A DNA stretch of 64,000 nt from Chlorobaculum tepidum TLS (lineage in GTDB: Bacteria > Bacteroidota > Chlorobiia > Chlorobiales > Chlorobiaceae). The stretch lies in the NCBI RefSeq assembly GCF_000006985.1, contig NC_002932.3, forward strand, positions 1,103,109 through 1,167,108, read 5' to 3'. How positions within the stretch are numbered: the stretch's first letter is position 1; every line of letters begins with the position of its first letter. The notes beneath the pieces are model-generated. The model ran no database searches. It saw only the letters and a list, made by a program, of their open reading frames with translations, and had not been told where the DNA came from. The translations under genes and the position numbers were made by a program. Positions 20,959 to 29,341 of the stretch are shown here, piece by piece.

Positions 20959-22329
20959 ATGGCCAAATCCACCGTTCGTTACGTCTGCTCCGCCTGCGGG
21001 GCCGTTTCGCTGAAATACCAGGGGCGCTGCTTCGAGTGCCAGAGCTGGGGCACACTGGTTGAAACCCACTTGGAAGAGCCGGATGCCAAAGTCCGCAAGA
21101 AGCGCCCCGCCGGCTCCATGCCCGAAGTGCAGAACCTCGACGACGACGCGCCATCCGGTTTTCACCGCACGCTGACCGGCATCGGTGAACTCGATCGCGT
21201 GCTCGGCGGCGGACTGATGGAGGCTTCGGCGATTCTGGTGGGCGGCGAACCGGGCATCGGTAAATCAACGCTGATGCTCCAGCTCGTACCGCGCCTGGCG
21301 GGCAAAAAGGTGCTCTACGTTGCGGGCGAAGAGTCGCCGAATCAGATCCGCGAACGCGCCAGGCGTCTTTCGATCAAGGCACCAAACCTCCGCCTCGTCT
21401 CCGAAGTTGCGCTCGAACGGATTCTCGATGCCATCGCGAATGAGCAGCCGGAGATGGTCATCGTCGATTCGATTCAGACCGTCTATTCGAGCGACTACCA
21501 GAGCTCGGCGGGCACCATCACCCAGATTCGCGAGTGCGCCGCCTCGCTCATCCGCGCGGCCAAGGAGCAGAACTTCATTTTGCTCATCATCGGGCACATC
21601 ACCAAGGAGGGGTCGCTCGCCGGGCCGAAGGCGCTGGAGCACATGGTCGATACGGTCGTGCAGTTCGAGGGCGAAAACTACCAGCGCTACCGCATCATCC
21701 GCTCGGTCAAGAACCGCTTCGGCCCAACCAACGAAATCGGCGTTTTCAAGATGGGGGAGGAGGGGTTAACCGAGGTCTCGAACCCATCGGAGTTTTTCAT
21801 CTCCGACCGCCGGACGGACGTGCCGGGTACCGCCGTATTGGCTGGAATTGAGGGGTCGCGGGCACTGATGGTGGAGGTGCAGGCGCTGGTGTCGCGCACC
21901 GGCTACTCGATGCCGCAGCGCATCAGCACGGGGTTTGACCTCAAGCGCATCGCGATCATCCTCGCCGTGCTCGAAAAGCGGTTGCAGTTCCAGACCGCCG
22001 GACAGGATGTGTTCGTCAAGATCGCAGGCGGCCTGAAGCTGGTCGAACCGGCGGCTGACCTGGCCATCGCCGCCGCCGTCGCCTCCGGCTTGCAGGACAA
22101 GCCATGCAACCCGACGGCCTGCTGCTGCGGCGAAATCGGCCTGTCGGGCGAGCTGCGCGCCATCAGCGACGGCGAGCGCCGCATCCGCGAGGCGGTGCAC
22201 CTCGGATTCACGTCGATCGTGCTGCCGGAGTCGAACACCCGCGAGCTGAAGCCGTCGCTGAAGAAGCTGCCCATCAGAATCGCCGGCTGCCGCACGCTGC
22301 ACGAAGCGCTCGAAGCGATGGGAGTGTGA
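20959..22329 (+). CDS. radA: DNA repair protein RadA (branch-migration ATPase)
   Basis: A 456-residue RecA-like helicase that promotes branch migration in recombinational repair. The start at 20959 gives the canonical N-terminus with the four-cysteine zinc finger (Cys10, 13, 24, 27). Walker A GGEPGIGKST (95-104), the RadA-specific KNRFG (about 251-255) and the C-terminal Lon-like domain are intact. The frame is open some 300 bases further upstream, overlapping DUF3109 on the other strand, but that segment has no family character. Confidence 0.95.
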   Translation: MAKSTVRYVCSACGAVSLKYQGRCFECQSWGTLVETHLEEPDAKVRKKRPAGSMPEVQNLDDDAPSGFHRTLTGIGELDRVLGGGLMEASAILVGGEPGIGKSTLMLQLVPRLAGKKVLYVAGEESPNQIRERARRLSIKAPNLRLVSEVALERILDAIANEQPEMVIVDSIQTVYSSDYQSSAGTITQIRECAASLIRAAKEQNFILLIIGHITKEGSLAGPKALEHMVDTVVQFEGENYQRYRIIRSVKNRFGPTNEIGVFKMGEEGLTEVSNPSEFFISDRRTDVPGTAVLAGIEGSRALMVEVQALVSRTGYSMPQRISTGFDLKRIAIILAVLEKRLQFQTAGQDVFVKIAGGLKLVEPAADLAIAAAVASGLQDKPCNPTACCCGEIGLSGELRAISDGERRIREAVHLGFTSIVLPESNTRELKPSLKKLPIRIAGCRTLHEALEAMGV

Positions 22330-22361
22330 AGGAAAAAATGAACGCGACGGACGGCGGGTTT

Positions 22362-22382
22362 GGGCAACCGCGAGGGTTGCCC
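22362..22382. repeat. GC-rich palindrome after radA
   Basis: GGGCAACC and GGTTGCCC pair across a short GCGAG spacer, followed by CCTAC. This form (a G-rich palindrome then CCTAC) resembles dispersed intergenic palindromes seen in many bacteria. There is no T-run, so it may be a REP-like element rather than an intrinsic terminator. Confidence 0.55.
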
Positions 22383-22472
22383 CTACAGATATTCTGCGTT
22401 TTGGCGAAATGTCTTACATTAGAGTAGACAAGAGCAAAAGTTGATACGTGAGCGCCAAAAAAGGAGATTACC

Positions 22473-22814
22473 ATGTTCAGGATATTGATTCACTGGCTCA
22501 TCAGTGCCACAGCGGTGTATGTGACCGCCCACATGCTTCCGGGCATTACCATCAAGAGTTTCGGCGCAGCGCTCATCGTAGCGCTGGTGCTGGGCCTCAT
22601 CAACGCCCTCATCAAGCCGGTGCTGGTTTTCTTTTCGATTCCGCTCCTGCTCCTCACGCTCGGCCTTTTCATGCTGGTCATCAACGCGCTCATGCTGCAA
22701 CTCGCCGCTGTGCTGGTAGACAGCTTCGGTGTGCAGAGTTTCTGGTGGGCCGTGCTCGGCTCAGTCTGCATCAGCGGGGTCTCATGGCTCATGAACGCTG
22801 TACTGAACATCTGA
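22473..22814 (+). CDS. Small four-helix membrane protein (phage-holin IV-like family)
   Basis: A 113-residue, highly hydrophobic protein with four predicted helices (about 5-23, 28-48, 55-82 and 87-110). HMLPGITIKSFGAALIVALV and the NALIKPVL motif match the PF04020 family of small membrane proteins, often labelled phage holin superfamily IV though usually chromosomal and of unknown role. AAAGGAG stands upstream of the ATG. No phage genes are nearby, so a lysis role is unlikely. Confidence 0.85.
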   Translation: MFRILIHWLISATAVYVTAHMLPGITIKSFGAALIVALVLGLINALIKPVLVFFSIPLLLLTLGLFMLVINALMLQLAAVLVDSFGVQSFWWAVLGSVCISGVSWLMNAVLNI

Positions 22815-22839
22815 AACCCAAGACAATCGACAGACGACC

Positions 22840-23796
22840 ATGCAGGGAGAAGCGCAGGCCCTCGTCTTCCTCAAAGCCAACAAGCTCAAGCTCCAGTCCG
22901 TGAAGTACGTGGCCAACAGGCCACGTGACATTCTCGTCAGGACGATCGCCAGCACCATCACGCCAGGCCTCGACCGTCTGCTCCTGACCAACAAACCGGT
23001 GTCGCACAAGGTGCTCGCCTATCCCGTGATGCCGGGCAGCGAGACCATCGGTCAGGTGATGCAGGTCGGCCCAGAGGTTACCAGCGTGAAAGAGGGTGAT
23101 TTCGTCTATGCTTTCAAGGGCGACTGCTGGGTTGGCATTGATCCCTATTACGGCTGTCACGCCGAAGTCATTCCGACCTCGGAGGAGAACGTGCTCGCGC
23201 TTGGCCGGAAGCCGATCCATCGCGACCTCCTGACAGGCCTCGTAGGGTATGTGCTCAGCGCGATGGAAAAAGTGGCGCTCGACCCTTCGATGCGAGTGCT
23301 CCTGCTCGGCCTGGGCTCGGTGGGGCTGATGGTATCGGAATACCTGCACTATCGCGGTATCCGCCACGTCGATGCCCTCGAAAACTTCCCGCTTCGCGGC
23401 CAGCTCTCGCACGCCGAAAACATCGGCATCGAGATCGTCGATTTCACCGATGACTTCAACGACCGCTACGACCTGGTCATCGAGACGACGGGCCGCATCC
23501 TGATGGTTGAAAAGGTGATGCGCCTCCTGAAACCGAAGGCCAAGGTACTGCTCATGGGCAGTTACGAAGTGCTCGGCTACGACTATCGGCTGATCCAGCA
23601 CAAGGAACCGGTTATCGTGTGTTCAAGCGTCACTGACAAACAGCATCTCATCGAAGCCAAGGCGCTGCTTGAAACCGAAGCGTTCGAAACCGAAAAGTTC
23701 TTCACTAACGTCTTCCCGGTCAGCCAGTACGAACTTGCCTACAGGATCGCCCTCGACAGCAAGGAGGCGATAAAGACAGTCATCAGCTGGATTTAG
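22840..23796 (+). CDS. bchC: Bacteriochlorophyllide a dehydrogenase, BchC-like
   Basis: A 318-residue medium-chain dehydrogenase-like protein. The order TPGLDRLL, YPVMPGSETIGQV, then GDFVYAFKGDCW, and the C-terminal YRIALDSKEAIKTVISW parallels BchC (3-hydroxyethyl bacteriochlorophyllide a dehydrogenase), including the proline/glycine-rich YPLVPGYESVG region and the AF-x5-LK-x-VLxW end. A nucleotide-binding GLGSVGLMVSEY is present. It would oxidise the C3 hydroxyethyl group in the bacteriochlorophyll a branch. A generic zinc-type alcohol dehydrogenase is the alternative. The ABC importer genes start 15 bp downstream. Confidence 0.78.
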   Translation: MQGEAQALVFLKANKLKLQSVKYVANRPRDILVRTIASTITPGLDRLLLTNKPVSHKVLAYPVMPGSETIGQVMQVGPEVTSVKEGDFVYAFKGDCWVGIDPYYGCHAEVIPTSEENVLALGRKPIHRDLLTGLVGYVLSAMEKVALDPSMRVLLLGLGSVGLMVSEYLHYRGIRHVDALENFPLRGQLSHAENIGIEIVDFTDDFNDRYDLVIETTGRILMVEKVMRLLKPKAKVLLMGSYEVLGYDYRLIQHKEPVIVCSSVTDKQHLIEAKALLETEAFETEKFFTNVFPVSQYELAYRIALDSKEAIKTVISWI

Positions 23797-23811
23797 GCGC
23801 GGAGTATCTTC

Positions 23812-25347
23812 ATGGCGACAGCAGTAAAGCTCTCCGGAATCTCCAAAACCTTCGGCAGCCTCAAGGCCAACGACAACGTTTCGCTTTCGATCGAAGCGGG
23901 GTCGATCCACGCGCTCGTCGGCGAAAACGGCGCGGGCAAAAGCACCTTGTCGAACATCATCTATGGCCTGCTGCATCCTGACTCCGGGACGATTGAAATC
24001 GATGGCAAGGCGGTGAAATTCAGCTCCGTGCGGCAAGCCATCGAGGCCGGAATCGGCATGGTGCACCAGCACTTCATGCTGGTGCCGACCCTCTCGGTGA
24101 CGGAAAACATCATTCTCGGCAAGGAGGAGAGCCGCCTAGCACTGCCAACCCGGCGCATCGGCAAGGAAATTCGCCAGCTCAGCCAGCAGCACGGACTCGA
24201 AGTCGATCCGGACGCACTGGTTTCAACCCTGTCGGTCGGCGAACAGCAGCGCGTGGAAATTCTCAAGCTGCTCTACCGACGTGCCAAGCTCCTGATTCTC
24301 GACGAGCCGACCGCCGTGCTCTCGCCGCCCGAAACCGCGCGACTCTTTGCCACGCTGCGCTCGCTCGCCGCCGAAGGGCGTACCGTCCTGCTCATCACCC
24401 ACAAGCTCGACGAAGTACTCACCGTCTCGGACTCGGTGAGCGTCATGCGCAAAGGGTCGCTGGTCGGCACCGTGCCGACCACATCGACCAGCAAGGAGGA
24501 TTTGGCGAGAATGATGGTCGGGCGCGATGTTCTGCTCAGAACCGCCAATGCGCCGCAGACTCCGGGTAAAACAGTGCTCTCGATCGACAAGCTGACCTAC
24601 CGCTCGCCGCTTGGCATCGACAAACTCACCGGCCTGACGCTGCACGTGAGAGCAGGAGAAATCTACGGCATCGCCGGAGTGGAGGGCAACGGCCAGAGCG
24701 AGCTGCTCTCGTTGTTGTGGGGAACGTTCGATCGCAGCGGCAAAACCGGCGGATCGATCACCATCGACGCCCAGGAGACGCTTGGCAAGAATCCGTCGGA
24801 AATCGCTGCACTCGGCGTTTCGATGATACCCGAAGACCGGCACAAATCGGCGATCATCGCTGAATATGGCATCGAGGAAAACCTGATCCTCGGCAGGCAT
24901 CGCGAAAAAGCATTCCATCGCGGCATCGGATTTGATCGTGACGCCGTTCACAAAAATGCTACGGCCATGATCGAGCAATACGACATCCGGTGTGCGGCGG
25001 GAACCAATCCGCCCATCGCCTCTCTCTCTGGCGGTAACCAGCAGAAGATCGTGGTGGCGCGTGAAATGGAACGCCCCCAACTGAAGCTGCTTGTGCTGGC
25101 GCAGCCAACGCGCGGCGTCGATATCGGCGCTATCGAGCAGATTCACAAGCGCATCATCGACGCTCGCAAAAGCGGTCTGGCGATCCTGCTCATTTCGTCG
25201 GAACTCGAAGAGATTGTCGCTCTTTCGACTCGAATCGGTTGCCTCTACAAAGGCGCGATCCGCCACGAATTCAGCGAAACGGAGGTCTGGCGGGGACGCG
25301 ATCACGAGTCGGGCTTCGAGAAAGAGATCGGTATGCACATCACCTGA
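23812..25347 (+). CDS. Nucleoside/simple-sugar-type ABC transporter ATPase (tandem domains)
   Basis: A 511-residue protein with two ABC cassettes. The first has Walker A GENGAGKST (37-45) and the signature LSVGEQQR; the second has a degenerate Walker A (GVEGNGQSE) and LSGGNQQK (about 405-412) followed by LVLAQPTRGVDIG. This layout is the NupA/YufO/RbsA-like class that serves BMP-type nucleoside or sugar importers. It is followed by one permease gene 15 bp away. No binding-lipoprotein gene and no second permease gene are adjacent. Confidence 0.9.
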   Translation: MATAVKLSGISKTFGSLKANDNVSLSIEAGSIHALVGENGAGKSTLSNIIYGLLHPDSGTIEIDGKAVKFSSVRQAIEAGIGMVHQHFMLVPTLSVTENIILGKEESRLALPTRRIGKEIRQLSQQHGLEVDPDALVSTLSVGEQQRVEILKLLYRRAKLLILDEPTAVLSPPETARLFATLRSLAAEGRTVLLITHKLDEVLTVSDSVSVMRKGSLVGTVPTTSTSKEDLARMMVGRDVLLRTANAPQTPGKTVLSIDKLTYRSPLGIDKLTGLTLHVRAGEIYGIAGVEGNGQSELLSLLWGTFDRSGKTGGSITIDAQETLGKNPSEIAALGVSMIPEDRHKSAIIAEYGIEENLILGRHREKAFHRGIGFDRDAVHKNATAMIEQYDIRCAAGTNPPIASLSGGNQQKIVVAREMERPQLKLLVLAQPTRGVDIGAIEQIHKRIIDARKSGLAILLISSELEEIVALSTRIGCLYKGAIRHEFSETEVWRGRDHESGFEKEIGMHIT

Positions 25348-25362
25348 AACCTCATTTTTTCG

Positions 25363-26397
25363 ATGTCGAAACGCAGCGTCAAACCTTTCATTCCGGCACT
25401 TTCGCTTCTGTTCGCCCTTCTGGCGGGAAGCCTTATCATCGCCGCCACCGGCAGTGACCCGATCGAGGTATACCAGAAGATGCTCCGTTCGACCTTCACC
25501 TCCGGCTACGGCATCGGGCAGGTGCTCTTCCGGGCGACGACGCTGATTTTCACAGGCCTCGCCGTAGCGTTGCCGTTCAGAGTGAAACTCTTTAACATCG
25601 GCGGAGAGGGACAGCTTCTCATGGGCGCTTTCGCCGCCGCCCTCTGCGGCATCGCCCTCCCTGCCGGTACGCCCGCACTTGTCGCCGCGCCCGCTCTGAT
25701 ACTCGTGGCCAGCGCCGCTGGCGCCGGATGGGCGATGGTCGCTGGATGGTTGAAGGTACGGCGTGGCGTCAACGAGGTGATTTCAAGCATCATGCTGAAC
25801 TTCATCGCCCTCGCGATCACCGGTTACCTGCTCACCAACCGCTTCGCCATTCCTTCGACCGTGCACACGCCCGCCATCGTCGCCGGTGGGTGGCTGCCCG
25901 ATTTCGACACGCTCTTCGGCCTCGGCTGGCACTCCCCTGCCAACCTGTCGCTCTTCATTGCCCTCGCCATCACCGCCGGTGCTGCCGTGCTGCTCTACCG
26001 TTCCCGCTACGGCTACGACATGATCGCCTCAGGCCTGAACCCCCAGGCTGCGCGCCACGCCGGAATAGACACCGCCCGCCATACCCTCGGCGCAATGGCG
26101 ATGGGGGGCGCAATGGCAGGCCTCGCCGCCTCGAACCTCGTGCTCGGCTACAAGCACTGGTTCGAGGCCGGGCTCTCCACCGGAGCCGGATTCATGGGCA
26201 TCGCCGTCGCCCTGCTTGCTGGAACCAACCCCACCGGAATCATCATCGCTGCATTTCTTTTCGCCTGGCTCGACTACGGCGGCCTCGCGGTCAACACCCT
26301 CGTCCCCAAAGACATCTTCATGATGGTACAGGCGATCACCATCCTCTCCATCATCAGCATCCCTGCCCTCTTCAAAAACAGGCTAAAGGAAGATTAA
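25363..26397 (+). CDS. ABC transporter permease, nucleoside/BPL_2 type
   Basis: A 344-residue membrane protein with about nine to ten hydrophobic helices. FRVKLFNIGGEGQLLMGAF, VNEVISSIMLNFIA and GFMGIAVALLAG are signatures of the branched-chain/nucleoside permease family (NupB/YufP-like). It would form the channel with the preceding tandem ATPase. Such systems usually have two different permeases; only this one is here, so it may homodimerise or pair with a distant subunit. Confidence 0.9.
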   Translation: MSKRSVKPFIPALSLLFALLAGSLIIAATGSDPIEVYQKMLRSTFTSGYGIGQVLFRATTLIFTGLAVALPFRVKLFNIGGEGQLLMGAFAAALCGIALPAGTPALVAAPALILVASAAGAGWAMVAGWLKVRRGVNEVISSIMLNFIALAITGYLLTNRFAIPSTVHTPAIVAGGWLPDFDTLFGLGWHSPANLSLFIALAITAGAAVLLYRSRYGYDMIASGLNPQAARHAGIDTARHTLGAMAMGGAMAGLAASNLVLGYKHWFEAGLSTGAGFMGIAVALLAGTNPTGIIIAAFLFAWLDYGGLAVNTLVPKDIFMMVQAITILSIISIPALFKNRLKED

Positions 26398-26650
26398 GAC
26401 CATGGATGTTTCTGAAAACAGGACAACTGGAAACATTCAGGATAACAATACTCGCCCGGGTCAGGACAAACACATAACTCTGCTTCTGTACATTCATCAT
26501 TATGATTATTGCAGACTGGTGAAATCGTGACGAACCCTCTTTACTCTGAGCAGTTGAATTGATTATCTTGTTCTTACATTGGGCGCAGTTTTTTTATATG
26601 AACGCCCGGTTCCGGACGAAATAATTCATCGAAGAATATCTCTGAATACC

Positions 26651-26986
26651 ATGGCTAAAAAATCTACCGCCAAAGAGGCTCCAGAAGTAACGCCCGAAAA
26701 AAAAACGGCTAAAAAAGCCGCTGCAAGCGCTGAAACCAAACCAAAATCTGCAAAATCTAAAACCGCAAAAATAGCTGCACCAGAAGAGCCTAAACACGCC
26801 AAAACTGCCAAGCCGCGCAAAAAAGCAAGCGCCAAGCCCATGGCTCCAGAAACCCCTGCCGCAAGCCCGGAGACAGTTGAAGAGCATATCCGGGTCGCCG
26901 CCTACTACCGCTGGGTCGAACGAGGCATGACCGATGGAGGACATGAAGAGGACTGGATTGCAGCCGAGAAACAGATTAAGGGATAA
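26651..26986 (+). CDS. Lysine/alanine-rich protein with C-terminal DUF2934-like domain
   Basis: A 111-residue protein with two parts. Residues 1-70 are K/A/P-rich with repeats of KTAKKAA and KSKTAK type, resembling the basic tail of histone H1-like or nucleoid proteins. Residues about 73-111 (EEHIRVAAYYRWVERGM, then EEDWIAAEKQI) match the DUF2934 pattern. The ATG at 26651 was chosen because the 24 upstream in-frame residues show no conservation. A DNA or RNA association via the basic tail is inference. It ends at a strong terminator. Confidence 0.78.
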   Translation: MAKKSTAKEAPEVTPEKKTAKKAAASAETKPKSAKSKTAKIAAPEEPKHAKTAKPRKKASAKPMAPETPAASPETVEEHIRVAAYYRWVERGMTDGGHEEDWIAAEKQIKG

Positions 26987-27008
26987 TCACGTTCTCAAAT
27001 CTGACAAT

Positions 27009-27038
27009 GAAAAAAGCCATTCGTCGAATGGCTTTTTT
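27009..27038 (+). terminator. Rho-independent terminator
   Basis: A hairpin GCCATTC/GAATGGC with a GTC loop, extended by A-run/T-run pairing on both sides, ending in six T. It lies 20-25 bases after the DUF2934 gene and could work on both strands. Confidence 0.9.
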
Positions 27039-27098
27039 ATATTCAGGCTTTCTCCGTACTCGGCCGGAAGTTTCGTTTAACCCTCCGGCCGTTATTCA

Positions 27099-27278
27099 AT
27101 GCCATCACCCATGAAGTTTTTCACCTCCATTATCGAAAGCATCAAGCTTCTTTTCGCGGGCATCTGGCTCGTCTTCAGAATCATCCTCGAATACTTCGGC
27201 ATCATCAGCGACGGCAATGACCGCACCACCGGTATCAAGGACATGCGCGAAGAGTACAAAAAGGCAAACTACCGCTGA
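27099..27278 (+). CDS. Small single-helix membrane protein, 59 residues
   Basis: A small open frame beginning ATGCCATCACCCATGAAG, with a second in-frame ATG at 27111. The product has a hydrophobic segment (about residues 17-38, FAGIWLVFRIILEYFGII), then a polar, charged tail (SDGNDRTTGIKDMREEYKK). The amino acid composition is natural and the frame is GC3-biased like its neighbours. I do not recognise a family. The gap between two other genes gives it room as an independent cistron, but no strong Shine-Dalgarno was identified. Confidence 0.6.
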   Translation: MPSPMKFFTSIIESIKLLFAGIWLVFRIILEYFGIISDGNDRTTGIKDMREEYKKANYR

Positions 27279-27421
27279 AGTTCAGGCGCAGTGGCATTCT
27301 GCCCCCCTGGTAATAAAAAAACGGTTCGCCAACTATGTTCTCGAGCCTCCTGATCGTTAATCATGCGTAGTCTCGACAGATCAAAAGAGTGCCGTAACAG
27401 CAGGTCGTCGATCTCAACCAA

Positions 27422-28006
27422 TCATCCTCGCCTCCCTCCATACACTACAAACCGGAACCTCGCATACGCGCAACACACCTCGCCAAACCCGGCTTCTTCG
27501 AGCCATGCAAGTTGATCGGCAAGCGTTGCGTTCCTGTCGGCGCGCATTCTTTCTTTTGCGGCATGTATCGCTTCGGCTGTAGCTCCATTGGCGCTCACGT
27601 CGGAGAACCATTGGCTTTCGTAGCTTTCCTCATTTTCGGTCGTTGCCCCCAGCGCCTGATCGGCGTTGATGAAGGCGCCGCCGGGGCGCAGAGCGTGGAA
27701 AATCTTGCACAACAGTTCGCGCTTTGCCTCGTGTTCGAGGTGGTGGATCGAGAAGGCGAATATAACCAGATCGAACTCCGGCTCTTCGGCAAGTTCGAGG
27801 TGCTCCTGAACCGCGAAACTCACTCGCGGATTTCCGGCGAAGCGCTTTCTCGCCACCTCAAGCATTGCTTCCGAGATGTCCGTGAGATGAAACGTGGCGT
27901 TGGGATATGCCTGTGCTACCATCGCAGCGAAGAGGCCTGTGCCTGCGCCGAGATCAAGCACACGGAGCGAAAAGTCAGCCGGAAACGGAATCATCTGCAT
28001 GGCCAC
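27422..28006 (-). pseudogene. Class I SAM methyltransferase, N-terminally truncated
   Basis: The frame encodes 194 residues with the SAM motif VLDLGAGTGLFAAMVA beginning at about residue 16, the acidic HLTDIS (motif II), IFAFSIHHLEHE and LRPGGAFINAD. Full-length relatives carry some 30-40 residues before motif I; here only about ten remain, with GTG as the first usable start. Upstream the frame runs straight into the broken end of an exchanger gene, so a deletion appears to have removed both the exchanger's second half and this gene's beginning. It could still be translated, but function is doubtful. Confidence 0.65.
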
Positions 28007-28491
28007 GCCAGTCAGTGACCGTCACCTGGCCATTTGCAGGCGTTCTGTTTTTCAGGGCCAGAGTAACCGTCGAGACCATCCATGCCGCGAAAATGGCGAG
28101 CATGAACATCCCTTCGAGCCGATCAATCATGCCATCGACGAGCAGAATCACGGTCAGAAACGGGGCCAGAATCGCCACCGGTGCATCGCGTTTCAGCACC
28201 TCCGCGCCAACCGGAATACCTGAAATAAGCACCGTAATGCCGAGAACAAGCGAGATATTCACGATGTTGCTGCCGAGCGCGTCGCCGAGAGAGCTACGAT
28301 TTTGCGGCAAGTCCGGAGTTGATCGCCACGGAAAGCTCCGGACTCGAGGTCGCAAACGCAGCAATCGTGACCGCGACTATCGAAGGCGAAATACGGAGCA
28401 CTGATGCCACTCCCGCCGAACCTCTGACAAACAATTCTCCACCAATCGCGGCAAAGACAATACCAGCGAGCAAAAAAAGATAGTCACTCAT
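27975..28491 (-). pseudogene. Sodium/calcium exchanger (CaCA family) remnant: frameshifted and truncated
   Basis: The first frame (start at 28491, 65 codons) gives GGELFVRGSAGVASVL and IAAFATSSPELSVAIN, the alpha-1 repeat of YrbG-type Na+/Ca2+ exchangers. It stops at TAG after GLAAKS. Removing one T near 28305 restores SLGDALGSNIVNISLVLG, the second part of the same repeat, in the frame ending at 27975. Only about half of the normal 10-helix protein exists; the alpha-2 repeat is missing and the frame ends inside the methyltransferase. It is thus broken twice. Confidence 0.75.
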
Positions 28492-28559
28492 ATTTCATCC
28501 TCCCCCTGCCTGATCGGATCATGACAGGCAAAGGCAAGTACCGACAAACAACCCGGCGG

Positions 28560-29297
28560 TTAATTGGGGTTGCCGACAACGGTAATATCAACCGGCCGGC
28601 CAAACTGAACCATCGCGTTTGCCGATGGCTTCTGGGAAACAACCGTACCGGGTACCAGAAGGTCAGAGTTTTCATAACTGATCTTGCCCAACAATAGACC
28701 GTCTTTGACAATGACACTTCTTGCCTGATCGACCGACATGCCGAGCACGTCGGGCACGATGACAAGCCGCATACCTGTCGGCTCCTGCTCGAGTTTGCCG
28801 ACAATGAACGACACCTGGCTGCCAGACTTGAGCACCACATCGGGCGGTATGGACTGGCTGAGCACCCTGCCGTCCTGATCGGCATCGGAAACAACCTGCG
28901 TCTGCACCTCGGCGACGACCATTCCAAGCCGTTCGAGTTCCGTGCGCGCTTCCGCTTCGGTACGGCCAACCAGATCCGGAACGGGATAGCTGGGCTTGTC
29001 CAGACGGTTAAGCACCAGAATGATGCTGCGTCCCGGCTTAACTATCGAACCGGGCTCAGGGACCTGATCGATGACCCGATCTGGCGGGACATCGGGCAAA
29101 TAGCGCACATTATAACTCTTCATCGCGTTCAGACCAACCCTGCGCAATTCCCGTTTGGCGGCGTCATAGGTCATGTTCGTGACATTTGGAACCGTGGTCT
29201 GCGAGCCGCTTTCGGTATAGTACGGCAACAGGAAGCTATCGACGGCGACAATGGCGATAATCAGAAGGAACAGAAGAAATATCAGTACTTTTTTCAT
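28560..29297 (-). CDS. PASTA-domain membrane-anchored protein
   Basis: A 245-residue protein with one N-terminal membrane anchor (KKVLIFLLFLLIIAIVAVD) and three PASTA domains, starting about at VPNVTNMTYDAAKREL, VPDLVGRTEAEARTEL and VPDVLGMSVDQARSVI. PASTA domains bind peptidoglycan fragments or beta-lactams and usually occur on Ser/Thr kinases or penicillin-binding proteins; here neither partner domain is present. The frame extends to a TTG at 29345 overlapping the upstream gene's stop, but the ATG at 29297 just before the anchor is preferred. It follows the polyprenyl synthase gene. Confidence 0.85.
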   Translation of the reverse strand: MKKVLIFLLFLLIIAIVAVDSFLLPYYTESGSQTTVPNVTNMTYDAAKRELRRVGLNAMKSYNVRYLPDVPPDRVIDQVPEPGSIVKPGRSIILVLNRLDKPSYPVPDLVGRTEAEARTELERLGMVVAEVQTQVVSDADQDGRVLSQSIPPDVVLKSGSQVSFIVGKLEQEPTGMRLVIVPDVLGMSVDQARSVIVKDGLLLGKISYENSDLLVPGTVVSQKPSANAMVQFGRPVDITVVGNPN

Positions 29298-29341
29298 CTT
29301 GGCTGACCGGTCTGAAAATACTGGATTGGCGTTGGTTGAGT

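Noticed and set aside
26402-26530. 42-codon forward frame after the ABC permease gene
   Set aside because: AGGAAG stands nearby, but the product has no helix, motif or composition typical of genes here; too little support.
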